In this document: positions 24,839 to 36,648 of the stretch, piece after piece
Numbering within the stretch: position 1 is the first letter of the stretch
Layout of the letters: the number at the start of each line of letters is the position of its first letter
Source: Branchiostoma floridae
Lineage: Eukaryota > Chordata > Leptocardii > Amphioxiformes > Branchiostomatidae
Direction: 5' to 3'
Length of the DNA stretch: 64,000 nt
Assembly (NCBI RefSeq): GCF_000003815.2
Contig: NC_049980.1
Coordinates: 25,059,619-25,123,618 of the forward strand
The notes under the pieces: model-generated
What the model was told of the DNA's origin: nothing
Seen by the model: only the letters and a program-made list of their open reading frames with translations
Database searches by the model: none
Translations under genes and position numbers: made by a program

Positions 24839-25001
24839 CTCTCCAAGCAGAGGTTGAGTCACGTAGATATAGTAGTAGTCGGAAAAATTACACCGGCGCT
24901 CCTCTTACTAAGAGAAATTAACATTACTTAGTAAGAGGAGCGCCTGGTGTAATTTTTCCGACTACTACAATATCTACGCGACTCAACCTCTGCTTGGAGA
25001 C
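24839..25001. mobile_element. Fold-back MITE (163 bp) with about 70-bp arms
   Basis: CTCTCCAAGCAGAGGTTGAG at the left mirrors CTCAACCTCTGCTTGGAGAC's inverse at the right. Complementarity continues with very few mismatches through a GTAGTAGTCGGAAAAATTAC block to CTCTTACTAAG, leaving a small loop. TA precedes the left end. The high arm identity suggests a young insertion or hairpin-driven repair. Confidence 0.9.
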
Positions 25002-25790
25002 GGTAACAAGCTGCCCCAGTAAGACCCTTGGTCTAACTGTTCCACATGTTCTGCGCGATAACTGCCATACCTATGAAATCAGCAGGGATTTCAAGCCAGC
25101 TTTAAGTCAATATCATAAGCTTCCGGGAAAACAGAGCATTACAAAGAGTCAGTGCAACTTTTACCTTCAACACATACACTGTGATACAGGAGCACAGACT
25201 CGGGAGCTAACGTTACATGTATAAGTATAAGACGGCTGGATACACGGCTATGAAAATTGATACCTGACGGGACTGACCATTTAACGTCGACCTTGGCGTG
25301 CCCAGCCACAGTTATCATTTTGCTTAGAGTTGGCAATCCTAAAAGTGACAGGCGGCCTTCTGGTAACTGGCACCCAAACGAAGTAAAAGCACGTCCCAAT
25401 GTCAGACGTTGGAGGGCATTGGAAGGACCACGGCTAGCTTGTTTTCCGTTCAGGGCAGGGTTGGGTGACACAGATCCTTCATTGGCCCCCGTTTATATCG
25501 ACCCACTAGTATTTCTATATCCGGCAATCCCGCCGGTCCGGTCACCATTTGGATTCCCTGAATCATTCGGTCAAGAGGTCATCCGTTTGGCTTCGGACTG
25601 CCGTGGACACAGCCTGCTGACAAGTGAGATAAATAGCTTGCTCGCGTATCTGCAATGTTTGTAGAGGATACCTGAAGTTTGTGATCGAGGAACTGGTCCC
25701 AAACAGCTCCCCCGGCTCCCCCTAATACGTCTTGCCCCCATTCGGACGGTGACCTACTTTGAGAGGGGATGAATGTGCCCATGTGTCCTT
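25002..25790. other. Unassigned sequence upstream of candidate promoter
   Basis: A 135-codon plus-strand frame (25257-25664) is open but resembles no family I know, and an overlapping minus frame is equally open. CpG content rises toward the right. No call made. Confidence 0.4.
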
Positions 25791-25794
25791 GAAC

Positions 25795-25930
25795 TGAACC
25801 AATCACCCGCTTGAAATTCAAATTAACCCCGCCCCTTTCACCGCTTTACCAATCACATGGCAGGCCTGTTTGACGTACTTCGCGCTCGGCCAATCAGAAT
25901 TCAGGTCATCTCGGGTTCCACATGACCTGC
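25795..25930 (+). promoter_or_regulatory. Candidate promoter: three CCAAT boxes plus GC box
   Basis: Three CCAATCA motifs in one orientation (25799, 25849, 25890) match the NF-Y consensus. They surround a GC box CCCCGCCCC (25827-25835) and a CRE-like TGACGTAC (25871-25878). An inverted pair of nuclear-receptor half-sites, AGGTCA (25903) and TGACCT (25923), follows. CpG-rich sequence continues to about 26110. This is a TATA-less promoter-like arrangement pointing to the plus strand. Which gene it drives is unknown; the NR0B exon 23 kb downstream is the only candidate seen. Confidence 0.5.
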
Positions 25931-25939
25931 TTCTCAAGG

Positions 25940-26132
25940 CCACGCATGGGACAAGCACAACAAATCATCTCGCACGGCAAGCGGTCGGGTAGAGCGGCGC
26001 GCGTGCGGCTGAAGCCTGCGGTAGACGACCCCTCTCTTCCTGCCCATTTGCTGCCACAAACAGCGCAACAAGGAAGTCGGAGCACACGGGCCGAGCTGTG
26101 GTTTACAGAACCAGATTAAACAAGGAAACACG
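25940..26132 (+). other. Candidate non-coding first exon
   Basis: CpG-rich sequence directly after the promoter-like block, ending in AACACG|GTGAGT, a near-consensus 5' splice site (GT at 26133). The start is not defined by sequence. It would be a 5' UTR exon, possibly of the NR0B gene, but this linkage is inference only. Confidence 0.35.
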
Positions 26133-27944
26133 GTGAGTTGCAGATTATGGTGTCGCACCGATCTAGGCGTTTTGACGCCCGGTTTGTTGCCAATGGTACC
26201 GCCTCCCCAAGCAAGTTGGTGGTGGGAGATTTTCCCGCAACGGCGCAGACAGCCTTAATGTCAAGGTCTCTCGCGGTATCCCCTCCCTGTTATGACATAT
26301 TGCCCGATAAAGAGAGGCTCGACTTATGGAAATGGCCGGACAGTTTAGTATCATCAGTGGGTAAACGGTGGACGCTGCTTGATCCTGCTGGCTAGAAATA
26401 GCATAGTCAGTTCTCGTTTTGACCACCCTAGCCTAGCCTGTCAGTCGGTATACCTGAATCATCACCACGCGTCTTCCCTGTTTTGCACTGTCGGACAAGG
26501 AAGTTCTAACATTCATTTTTAGATTCTGTACTATTTGACCACATCATATGTGTACATATATGTCCCAAATGACAAATAAGGAGGCTCTATCGTTCACCTG
26601 AAATTCCCGGAAGACGTAAACCTTTTGTATGTGTAGCTCCTTGGCTTGGTTTATCACACTATCTTGATTGATATCAATATTCTAGCCCATGGTACGTGGA
26701 CATGTGAAGCGTCGTCAGTCTGCAAGAGTTACACATTTGGAAGGACAGTTTTCTTGAGATACATGATGTCTATTGTCTTCAGTCTGCATTGAGTCTGAAT
26801 CAGATTACTACAGTACTGTACTTCAGGTCCCTTCATATACGGTGTGCAGTGCATGTTCTGTCAGTTGCCGGAACATGGATTCTGCTTCCAATATATACCA
26901 GTAATCTGTGACAGGAAATGCCAGTCATCAGCTATGTGTGTAGCCCTCTGGTGATGTTAGTCCTACAAAAGACCTTGTAACACTAACAGTACTAACACTG
27001 CCGCTTCTGTAGCTGGGTGATCTCATTCCAAGGCACCTTTAATAGAGATATCAGAGGATAATATTTGTTACACACATTGCATGGCTCTTGGATAACAGAA
27101 TGAACAATGCCAATAAGCAACTAGCCTGTCCCTATCCACGCCACTGTACAATGGTCCTAAAAAAATTGTTCTGTTATCACAGTGACGAGTATTAGATTAT
27201 ACTGTAAGGGCCATAATGCATTACTTTCTTGTACTACTAAATATCATCCTCGAAATGTTGTTTATTGAACCCTGCAACCTGTCTGTTGCAAGTACAAAAG
27301 TAGTTTTTCTATTTCAAAAAATTTGCAGGATTTTTTTTGGCTCGGAGTGACTCAGTTTTTCAAATATGACATCATTCAGATGGGAGTGCTGGTGATACAC
27401 AGCAATTCTTTATTATGATTTTTATCTAAGTGTCTTGATAAGAGCAAATCTGCAGTATAAGGATTTGCAGGGTCTACATGCAGAATTATAATTTTTTTTC
27501 TTTTGTCTATGAACAAAATTTCGGATATGCTACTGCAGTCATGATCTGTTTCTATAGTTTGACATGGCTGATATTAAAACTGATCAGTACGTACTTTCTC
27601 TTATCGCATACATACATAAATATAGAAAATGCAGTCTCATGAGTCTGGATTACTTACACTTTTTGCAAGACTATGTTTATTTTTATCATGCAAAAACTTG
27701 AATAGCTTGCAGACTATTACTGTAAGTGTGGGCACTATGTAATATATTTAGACAGAGAGGAAGGCAAACATGCATCCATCAAGAATTGAATGGCCCCTTG
27801 CCTGATGACTAACAAAAAGAGTGCTGAGACCAAAATTAATCTCACAAGTCATGGTCAGTTAGCAAAAACATAATCACATAAAAGAGCCAATTACCTCAGA
27901 CTATGCAAAAATTAGCATGTGAAAAACATTCATAGAGAAAGCAT
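26133..27944. other. No recognisable feature
   Basis: Moderate to AT-rich sequence, no exon or repeat pair seen. Possibly intronic if the upstream donor is used. Confidence 0.45.
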
Positions 27945-27952
27945 ATTTCATC

Positions 27953-28231
27953 CTAGCCTCCGTTGCAGTCTTTGGAACCGTTCAACGGGGCTGTTTTTTG
28001 GGGGGTGGGGGGACGGCGTTGGTTTTGGAATTTCAATGCTGGCTATGTTCTCTTGTGCCGGGAAAGGAAGTTTGCCGAGGAAGGGAGTTTGCTGTGGAAT
28101 TGAGTTTGCAGTGATAGCGAGTCTTTGCCCTGTCTGAAGACTCGCTATCACGGCAAACTCCCTTCCTCGGTAAACTCCCTTTCCCCTCCCCCCCAAAAAA
28201 CAGCCCTGTTCAGAAGACTGCAACTGAGGCT
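27953..28231. mobile_element. Fold-back element (279 bp) with 8-bp TSD and G-runs
   Basis: The left arm TAGCCTCCGTTGCAGTCTT and the right arm AAGACTGCAACTGAGGCT are complementary. Further blocks also pair (GCTGTTTTTTGGGGGG against CCCCCCAAAAAACAGC; GAGGAAGGGAGTTTGC against GCAAACTCCCTTCCTC). ATTTCATC flanks both sides (27945-27952, 28232-28239), an 8-bp TSD of hAT type. The GGGGGGTGGGGGG tract could form a quadruplex. No ORF. Confidence 0.85.
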
Positions 28232-28373
28232 ATTTCATCATGAGTTTGTGCTGACCTAATTTCTCATGGCAGATTATCACATAGGTCATGACATGATACC
28301 TTGTGTGATAGAGATGTAAAGAAAAACCATGAGAATCAGGGACCAGTAACCTTGAGTACTGTTAGCTTTGTAG

Positions 28374-28566
28374 GAGGGTCTGCATGGGGGGTCCCGACAA
28401 CGATTTACACTGAATTCAGGAGAACCCCCTATGTATTACTCTAAATCAAGGAAGGCAATTACGGTCGCCTCGCTATGAATTACGTAGATAAGATGGTTTT
28501 CCCTACGAGTTACGGGAAATAAAAATAGGCTGCCTACGCCTCACGGAAAAGAGCATGCAGACCCTC
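28374..28566. mobile_element. MITE (193 bp), GAGGGTCTGCATG termini
   Basis: A perfect 13-bp inverted repeat GAGGGTCTGCATG / CATGCAGACCCTC, with TAG directly outside both ends (28371-28373, 28567-28569). Three-bp TSDs are typical of PIF/Harbinger elements (normally TWA), so the class is uncertain. The interior contains AATAGGCTGCCTACGCCTCA, shared with a diverged copy at 47283. Confidence 0.8.
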
Positions 28567-28569
28567 TAG

Positions 28570-30080
28570 TAGGGTATAGTGATCACAACACTCCCACCAA
28601 GGAGGTTTAAATTGCTCCCACATATCAAAAGTTCTACTTTATATACCATATATTATTACTATATTACTAGTTTATGTAGTACATTACTAGTAAGTGATCG
28701 TCATTTTAAAAAGGTTGTTACTAAAGAGTGGACCATGAAGATGGGGGGACAATAACCTGGAAGGTTGATCATGACGTCTTTTTCCCACGCAGAGAATCAA
28801 ATATTTACAGCAGCTGTAAATGCATTTAAGTTTGTGGAGATCTATTTTGGGCATAGGTAGATATTGGAATGTTCTAGGTGGTTTTGAGTTTGCGATAGCG
28901 CTATACTGCACAGTATTGGAGACGCCTTTGCCTTTCCGGACAGCCAGTTGGAAACCACCTGTAGTACGTGAAGAGACCCGCAAGGGTGGTACAGAAGGAC
29001 AGACCAGTATATGGGAACAAGCTATGGAGGAATAGTACTGGCTTTGACATGGCTCGGCATTCCTAGGAAATATTGTACAAATGTTTGGAGATTCAATTTG
29101 TGTTCAATTTGTGCCTTGTTAATATTCATGCATTCTTCTCTGTAACTTGAAATACTCCATTATGTATTGTATGAACATGTAACACTAACTTGGTCATAGG
29201 GATAAGTAGGCAGAAAAGAGATCAAAACTGTTCGAGATGGGTTTGAGTTTGTGGTGAAGCGGTCGCTGTCAAATCTGCAAACATAAAACTACACCAAACA
29301 TATATGCATTTACAGTATCAAGCACTGTTGGTGAGGAATAGTGGTTGTTATTGCTACCCATTCATACAGATTGGCAGGTGATATGTGATAGTCTTACAGA
29401 CAGAAGTCTATGCCAATTGGGACAGCTACATTTGTAGGATAGTCTAAAAGTCCTATTTGCAGCAAGCAGTGCCCTTGATGGTAAGAAATAGGATCTCATT
29501 TGAGTCTTGAAGGACATTGAGCCAAGCAATTAGGTTGACCTGAGGAGCATGAGATTGGACGTACCAATGTATATGACTGTACAGGTTCTTCAGATCAAAA
29601 TCCTAACTGCTTGTGTAAGTCAAACCTTGGAATAAATTGAAGTATGTTCTGGATATACTGTCTGATTATAATTTTCAGGACATATTGTAATTCAAGTATA
29701 ATGCAATTCTGAGTGACATGCATGGTTTTTGGGATGCAGTTATTAGGATCTTTGGACATTTAGTAAATTTGAATGCATATTTGCCAATAATATATCAGTA
29801 GGGCCCTGTTTCAGCACCCCAGTGAAGGCTGGCAAAGGAGTAAAACTTGTAATATTAACTGACAGGGTAGAATAAAATAATTGATTTATTTCATGTTGAA
29901 GACATTTGAGTAGCCCCTTTAATATTGAAATGCTGGCTAACTAATGAATATTGCTATATACAAGGGGGCATAGGACATATATCATGAAGCATATAAAATT
30001 AGATGGACAGGATTATCATTATGAGGATACTAGTAACAGTCAATAGAACAAAAATTTTGTAGTCCTTGGGAGCTTGTCTT
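28570..30080. other. Mostly unique sequence with two weak repeat segments
   Basis: Segments 28803-28925 and 29220-29322 share GTTTGAG/GCATTTACAG words with the repeat at 982. Otherwise AT-rich, no coding exon. Confidence 0.4.
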
Positions 30081-30087
30081 ATTTAAC

Positions 30088-30304
30088 CAGGGCTGTCTCC
30101 AGCTTTGAATTTATTTCTGTCCAGCTCATTGTGTGGAAGCCCATGTTACTGATTTTGGTTGTTAAATCTATCATTTAAGCTTTTTTTGACAGTTTCATGT
30201 AATGCACTTCAGATTTTTTATAATGCAAGGGGTGAAATTTTTGTCTGTCCCAAGAAGGAAATTTTCATCCCAGGACAGAAGGACAGATTGTAAAGACAGC
30301 TCTG
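30088..30304. mobile_element. Possible old hAT-like MITE
   Basis: CAGGGCTGTCT at the left faces AGACAGCTCTG at the right (one mismatch). The flanks TATTTAAC and TCTTTGCC are only weakly alike, so the TSD has decayed or the call is wrong. Confidence 0.4.
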
Positions 30305-30659
30305 TCTTTGCCACAAATATGGGCATTCATTCCATAATGATGATGGCTGTGTAATTAGCTAGTGCTTGCTGGCACAGGTGTATTCATGCACATGTAGACC
30401 TCTAGTAGTAGTTTATTTCACAAGCAGCAACAGGTTAACATTTCTCATTTCAGTATGATTGTTTGCAAGTTTAAGTTATAAACTTACTTTCTTTCCATTT
30501 CCAGGTAAACAAGTACAAGTTATATTCTGACACTGGTACAAAAGCTTAGAATACTTTTCATTGAAGTATTTCTTCATGAAACTGGTGGCAAGGCCATGTA
30601 CATTGTACAGACACAAACATTTCTGAATCAGAAATTCTGATCAAGTCTGGAAAATTATC

Positions 30660-30860
30660 AATAGCCAATCCACTGCAAAATAACACCCTCTTTCAACTTA
30701 TTTACTATGCTGCTTTTTTACCTTCGCCAAGAAGGTTATTTTTTGGTTATGAGATATCCACTGCAAAAATAATATTTCCACTCTCCACTTCACAATATGA
30801 GGACTTCACACCCTATTTCCACTTATTTACTTCCACTACTATGCTGCTTTTTGTTTATAT
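30660..30860. repeat. Imperfect local duplication with hairpin word
   Basis: ATCCACTGCAAAA, ..CTTATTTACT and TATGCTGCTTTTT occur twice (about 30667-30718 and 30758-30852). Between them lies ACCTTCGCCAAGAAGGT, a small hairpin also found in related form at 55755. Confidence 0.6.
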
Positions 30861-33800
30861 TACATCAACTGTAAATTCAGCATACATGCTCCTGTTCATT
30901 ATGCCGCCCACCACTTAGGTGAAATTAGGAACCATGAAGTTCAAGTATACATTGTATTATCATGAGTGATGTGTAAGATATTGCAGACAAGTTTATCAAA
31001 ACGCAGGTAACACTATTGATTGCTGAGTTGAAAGTTCAATGTAACTAGATAAACAAACTCAAAATATTGAGACTGTGCGAAGTTAGATTAGATGTAATGT
31101 TACATGCAGTTTGTATGCAGTTCAGTTCAGTTCAAACATTAGTCTGGTAACACATTAGGGCTTTTTGCAATTTGTATGCAGTCATCACCCATTTCAGTCC
31201 CCGTAAAGGAAGTGGTGTATTCCTTGGAGTTCAACTTGAAGGTCATTTGCATGGTGTTTCACCACAGTGGTGCTTCACCTTGCAATTGAACCTGAGCCTG
31301 GAAACCCAAGGTCAACTTCTGCTGGAACCAAATCACTCCTATTGTGTTGAGGACAAAGGCAAGGAGTCAGAAATAGGTCATTGCCATGGTTACCTTGTTT
31401 TAGGGGTCATGGCTGATGAAAGAAGGCCAGACAGCAATGTATACCCGAGACATGGACCTGCCAAGGTATCTGAAAGCATTCCAACTCCTGGGACATGTTA
31501 GGCAGCCATATTTTCTCTGTGGTGTATGGATATAAAGTGTGCCAAAAATGGCAGCCCTGATCTCTGTTGGCAAAAATGAATTTTCTGTTCAAGTTAACCA
31601 ATAATTCCCTATTTCATCTCCAAAGGTTTGTTTGTTTGCCCTCCTGCCCGCCCAGTGCATTAATGCACACACGCTGCAGGAATTTTTACGGGATCATTTC
31701 AAATACTTCCAGGCAAAAGCAATTCGCAAGGCCAGCTAGAAAATATTCTGTCAGAAATAATCCTATACTTGGTAAAGGCCTGGTAAAACATTCCCATCCA
31801 ACCATTAGAAAATGGTAATCAGGCTACTCAGACATAGTCTTACTGGTAGTTCAAACCAGAACAAAACATTTAAAAGTAATGATTTAAGCTTAGTAAAAAT
31901 GTTGTAGTTAATTTGCAAAGTTATCCAGCAAGGAGCACTGTTAACTTAGTCATGCTGTTACCTGGATTTGGTTTGTTGACTTGACTCCTGATTTACATGC
32001 AGTACAGGTATACATTGCCAGGGGTCATCGCCATTAGACTTTCCAGTTGACCAGTCAGATAAAGTCAAACATACAGCATATCAGCCTGTTTCATAAGTGT
32101 AGAACTAGAAACTAACCTCAAAGTAACCAGACAGCCCAGAAGAAGCTGATTTCCAGACTTTTTTCTTCTGTGCACTGCATGTTGAGCACAATTACAACAA
32201 AACATGTTAAAGATAATGCAAGAAATCTTAGTCGGGGGTTCTGGCAGTGGTATAAAAATTCATTCTGATGCCTAAATACTGACAGGTAACTGAAATATAG
32301 CACATATTTATCTGTATATTTCAGGCTTGTAACAGTTCAATCTGTTTCCTTCCAGAGTAGGCAAAAGGTGAGACTGCACTATATAAAGTAGTGTCTGTAG
32401 TTGTTTTGATACAAACATGTAGATCAATGATACATGAGATATTGCAATTTCCTATTCATTCTACCTTTATATTTGAAAGTGTTTATCACCCACACTTGCA
32501 GTCTAAATGTAAAAATGCATGCAATTATGGAGCACAGTCAAGTTCCTGCTCGTGCCAAGTGCATAAACATGGAGACAAAATTAGATAGCTGTCTGAATTT
32601 GTTCCGGCACCCCAGGGAGAGTTGGTAGGCATGGACATGGGATGGTGACACTATCAAGTATGTTGCTTACATACTGTATGCTAACCTGTTCTCATGAACA
32701 GATCAATCAAACCAACACTAATTTAGAATACAACTTTTACAAGCATTCCTAAGACTTTGCACCAAATTGAATGTATACAATACTAAACTTTGCTGTACCT
32801 ATAAAGAGTCAATGTTGTGGTCTCCAAATTCATGTCACTAAATGCTTAAGAAAGTACTCAACAAGACATACTTTTTACAGTTGATGGATTCTCTTGTCGA
32901 TGTCGACGGATGAGTAGGGAAGCAGTCAGTCACTTGCCAAGATACTTTTTATAGTTAAGGCTGCAATAACTCATTTCTATATGATTGAGATTTCATATTT
33001 TATGATATTTGCAAGTTATATATCATCATCATCATTATGCAAATTAGGTTATTTCCATAGTTACTAATAATATTGCTTGGTAAAAGAATGGTGTGGTCAA
33101 TTAATTGTTCTGCATTTAATAACAATAACACATCTGCATGTGTTGGTAAATGTTAAACTTACAACCTCACCTTTCCTTACCCTTGACCTCGTTGTTGGGA
33201 TACCACTTATATCTAAAAATCAAGGAAAAACTTCTTCACAGCACAAGAAAATGAACACATTTTTCAAGCAGTTCTCTGGTCCCCATAGAGCCCAGATTGT
33301 GAAACTTGAAGCTGCTTTGGTACCAGTTTCCACTCTGTAAGTGCTTTAATATTTGGAGTTTTATACTGTGGTGGGCACAAAAGAAATTATCTGCCTCATT
33401 GCACTTTAATACATAAGTACATGTTCCTTTAAGTCTGCTGTTTTCTATCATCTCACGAATTATGAGTAACCATATATTCAATGTAAAATTTTCTTGACAA
33501 TGTAACATTAATTCATGGGCGTTGAATAAGATATGGTAAAATTTATTTGAAAGGTCCTCACAGCTGTCTAGACCCTGATGTCCTTATAAGGCATTGTATG
33601 CTTGGCAGGCTCCTTTCACCTGTAGCCTAGTTTGGCACGCTATTGTTCACCTGGCAATCATGAATAAGTGACCTTGGGCAACTTGATGCCCTTGTCTAGA
33701 CTCCGCCATGTCTGCATCGGTACTCAATAGCTTTCTTGGGTGGATTTATGACAGACAATTCGAAGGTGTCGCAAAATATTTCATTTATCAAAACACTCTT

Positions 33801-34723
33801 AGATAGCTTCATTTCAGCGGCGGTTACCTTTTCTTTTATTCTGTATGATGAATGCTCGAGGGAAATGTAAAAAGTTATATTGTGTTAACTCATACATGGC
33901 CTGGAGCAGAAGAGTCTGGAACAGTTCAAGGGAGGGGTTCCTCAAAGAGAGCGACAATACCCTGCCATGAGAGTGAGAGTACATGGCCTGTTTACACCAG
34001 AGTCACCACTTGTGTGCATTAGATGCATAAAATGTGATTAAGTATTTGAGCTGTTGATGATAATAGTATATGAAATGAGGAAATTGCAAAGAATACCATA
34101 AATTAGAATTGGCCAAAACATGTACCCAGAATACATCCATGAAATAAAAGGTATTATACAACAACTACGTATATGTCATGTACAAATTATTTGAAATATC
34201 CGTGTGCAGCCATATTAAATTGAATCGTCGCGTATATAGCACGGCGTGGCACGCGCGTAGATGCAGACAGTGCCGCTTGTTTACTCTCAGCTCTTGAGCG
34301 AACGTTCACCCCTACATGGTAGAGTACGGCCGCTCCCTGCCAAAGGATCTATTCACAACAGGTGTTAGCTTTAACCTTGAACTCTAGAGAGCAACTGAAC
34401 TTGATCAGTTTTGTCTAGAATCTATTTTGGCAGCCTGTTATTGTTGGCTGTTGTTTGCCCCGTTTCTCAAATTTCACCGATACCTAGAACTTGGGTAGTT
34501 ACAGTCCACCTTCTGCACCTGGCATAGATTTTTTGTTGTGGATGGTTGTGTCATGACACAAAAGAGCCTTATACTTAGGTAGTGTTACGTGACAAAAACA
34601 TTTCTACCCTTCAGATGTAAGAGATTTTTCTTAAGCATAATAATGTGAGTGGCACACACATTGATGTTTAGTGTTCTTTACGATAATGCTTATTGTTCTG
34701 CTTACAAACTACATCTGTTAATT
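30861..34723. other. Unique sequence without recognised exons
   Basis: A 109-codon plus frame at 31172-31501 lies in a GC-richer block but matches nothing I know. The block at 34220-34340 is CpG-rich with GCGTATATAGC (TATA-like), a weak promoter candidate. The remainder is AT-rich. Confidence 0.4.
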
Positions 34724-35018
34724 CAGGGTTGGACAAGTCCACTAGTCCGATTGTCCCAGGTAAGTGAAAGCACATGTCCTACCCCATTTGCCTGATCAAG
34801 ATATTTCCAATAGTGACATTTTGATATACTTGTAACCTTTTTACAGTTACGGCATCGGACATTGGTCAACACAGACTGAAATATTCCATTGCTGGAAGTG
34901 AAAATGCATAAAAAAATCAATTAAATTGGGGGCAAGTGAAAATTTGGTTTGGGCGAGTAAATTTTTTATGTACTTGCCCGATAGGATAAGTGAATTTTAG
35001 AAAACTTGTCCAACCCTG
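34724..35018. mobile_element. hAT-like MITE (295 bp), CAGGGTTGGACAAGT ends
   Basis: A perfect 15-bp TIR: CAGGGTTGGACAAGT and ACTTGTCCAACCCTG. TAATT lies directly outside both ends, and an 8-bp TSD with one indel is also possible (CTGTTAATT against CTGTAATTA). CAGGG termini are typical of hAT elements. No transposase. Confidence 0.8.
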
Positions 35019-36646
35019 TAATTATATCTTAGGTAATTATATAACTGCTATGAACAGACAGGTTCATTTAATGACTGTATTTTAGTCAGGTCAACATAGA
35101 ATAGAACCAGTAGGTAAAACACACACACACATACTGCATACTACTGAGTTGAAAACTAGCCTTTCAAATCATTGCTACACCTTACATTGACAGGTAAAAT
35201 ATCTTGAAATATTCTCTGAAAAAAAGTACTATTACAATTGTAATTCTAAACTTGAAACACTTGGAAGTTAAGTGAAGGTTAACAGAAATTATGCTTTAGT
35301 CTGTTATTTGATTGGAAAAGATGATCATTTAATATGCAAATGACCATACTTTACTACTTACATACAATGCAAAACATAATACATTGAGGTATGGGGTCGT
35401 GGAACTCTAGTTACTTCCTGTTACTCTAACTTTACTGAATACTTAAAGTCCTAACTTGCATACAATGTAACTTCAACAACATAACTTTAAATCCTACAAT
35501 TAAAGTTATATATTATATTATGGTGTTCATTATGCAAATTAGATTCTGATTTAAACCTAAAAATATCAGCCATGATAAAGTACCTCTAATTTTTAAGATC
35601 AATGTGTTTTTGTATTTCCATGTCAAAAATTCAAATTCCTACCTACACATAATGTGCTACAGTAATAAATTGCACCAAAAACATTAACCCTTGATTTTTT
35701 TCTGGTCCATCCTGATTTTCTCTACACCATGCCCAAAAGCTGTACCAGGCTGCATTATTTGTCCTGAAATAACATGCACATGTAAGCCCTCAGGGCATCC
35801 TTGTTACATGTATATCTACAGTCAACTCATGTCATCACATTACAGGTTGATGTCCCTATCTATATATGTTCTCCATCCTCAAGATTGTGCCATGTTCACA
35901 TCAGAAGGATTTGTCCTTAACTGTAACCTTGGCACTGAACCCCCGGGCCAAAGTAACATGTAATTATAGCAGCTGCCTATAAAACTACAGTACCAAGCTC
36001 ATCACTTCCAGATTGTCTAGTTCATGGCCAGTCGTGGCCTCATCACATGTGCATGTCTGTCCTAAATTCTGCAGCCAGTTGGAAATGGCAGCCAGACATT
36101 CTGACCTTCACCTTCACCTTGGCCCATCCTTGGTTCCAACCCTTACTGACTATTGCGCCCTTCCTGGAAAAGCTGTAAAAATAGTGATTTTGGTGATTGT
36201 TAAAACTTGCATGTGTGTACAAGGACATAAAACCTTGGGCTGAAGGCCTCCCATCATTAGCTGGCATCTTGCCATCCCTTCCATTTCTATTTCTATGCCT
36301 GGGATTTGCATCGTCAGGAGACATTATGTCATCTTTTTCTGAGAATCTACTACGGAAGTTTCTTTTCCCAGTCGGCCAACAGCTGAGCAGTATTTAGAAC
36401 AGGATACATCAGACATGTAAAAAGTGAATAATGATTTTTCTTCTAAAATATTCTATTCTATAAACTTGCCTTGCACTTGAAACATTTTTGGATATGTTGA
36501 ATGAAATAATCATTATGTTTGTATTATCAGGTTGGTTAGTATCAATAGGAAGTGTATCGTTATATTGTACTGATGTTATAACAGCAGTTAATACATTAAT
36601 TTGTTCAATAAATGACCTCATACTGGGTGTAATCGAGTTTGTCACT
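35019..36646. other. Unique sequence with one short dispersed repeat
   Basis: 35388-35410 is identical to 57598-57620 (23 bp, GGTATGGGGTCGTGG then AACTCTAG). A block at 36010-36370 is GC-richer, with open frames on both strands but no recognisable protein. Confidence 0.45.
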
Positions 36647-36648
36647 TA

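Noticed and set aside
25257-25664. 135-codon plus-strand frame just before the candidate promoter
   Set aside because: No recognisable protein, overlapping open frame on the other strand, no clear splice sites. Left unassigned.
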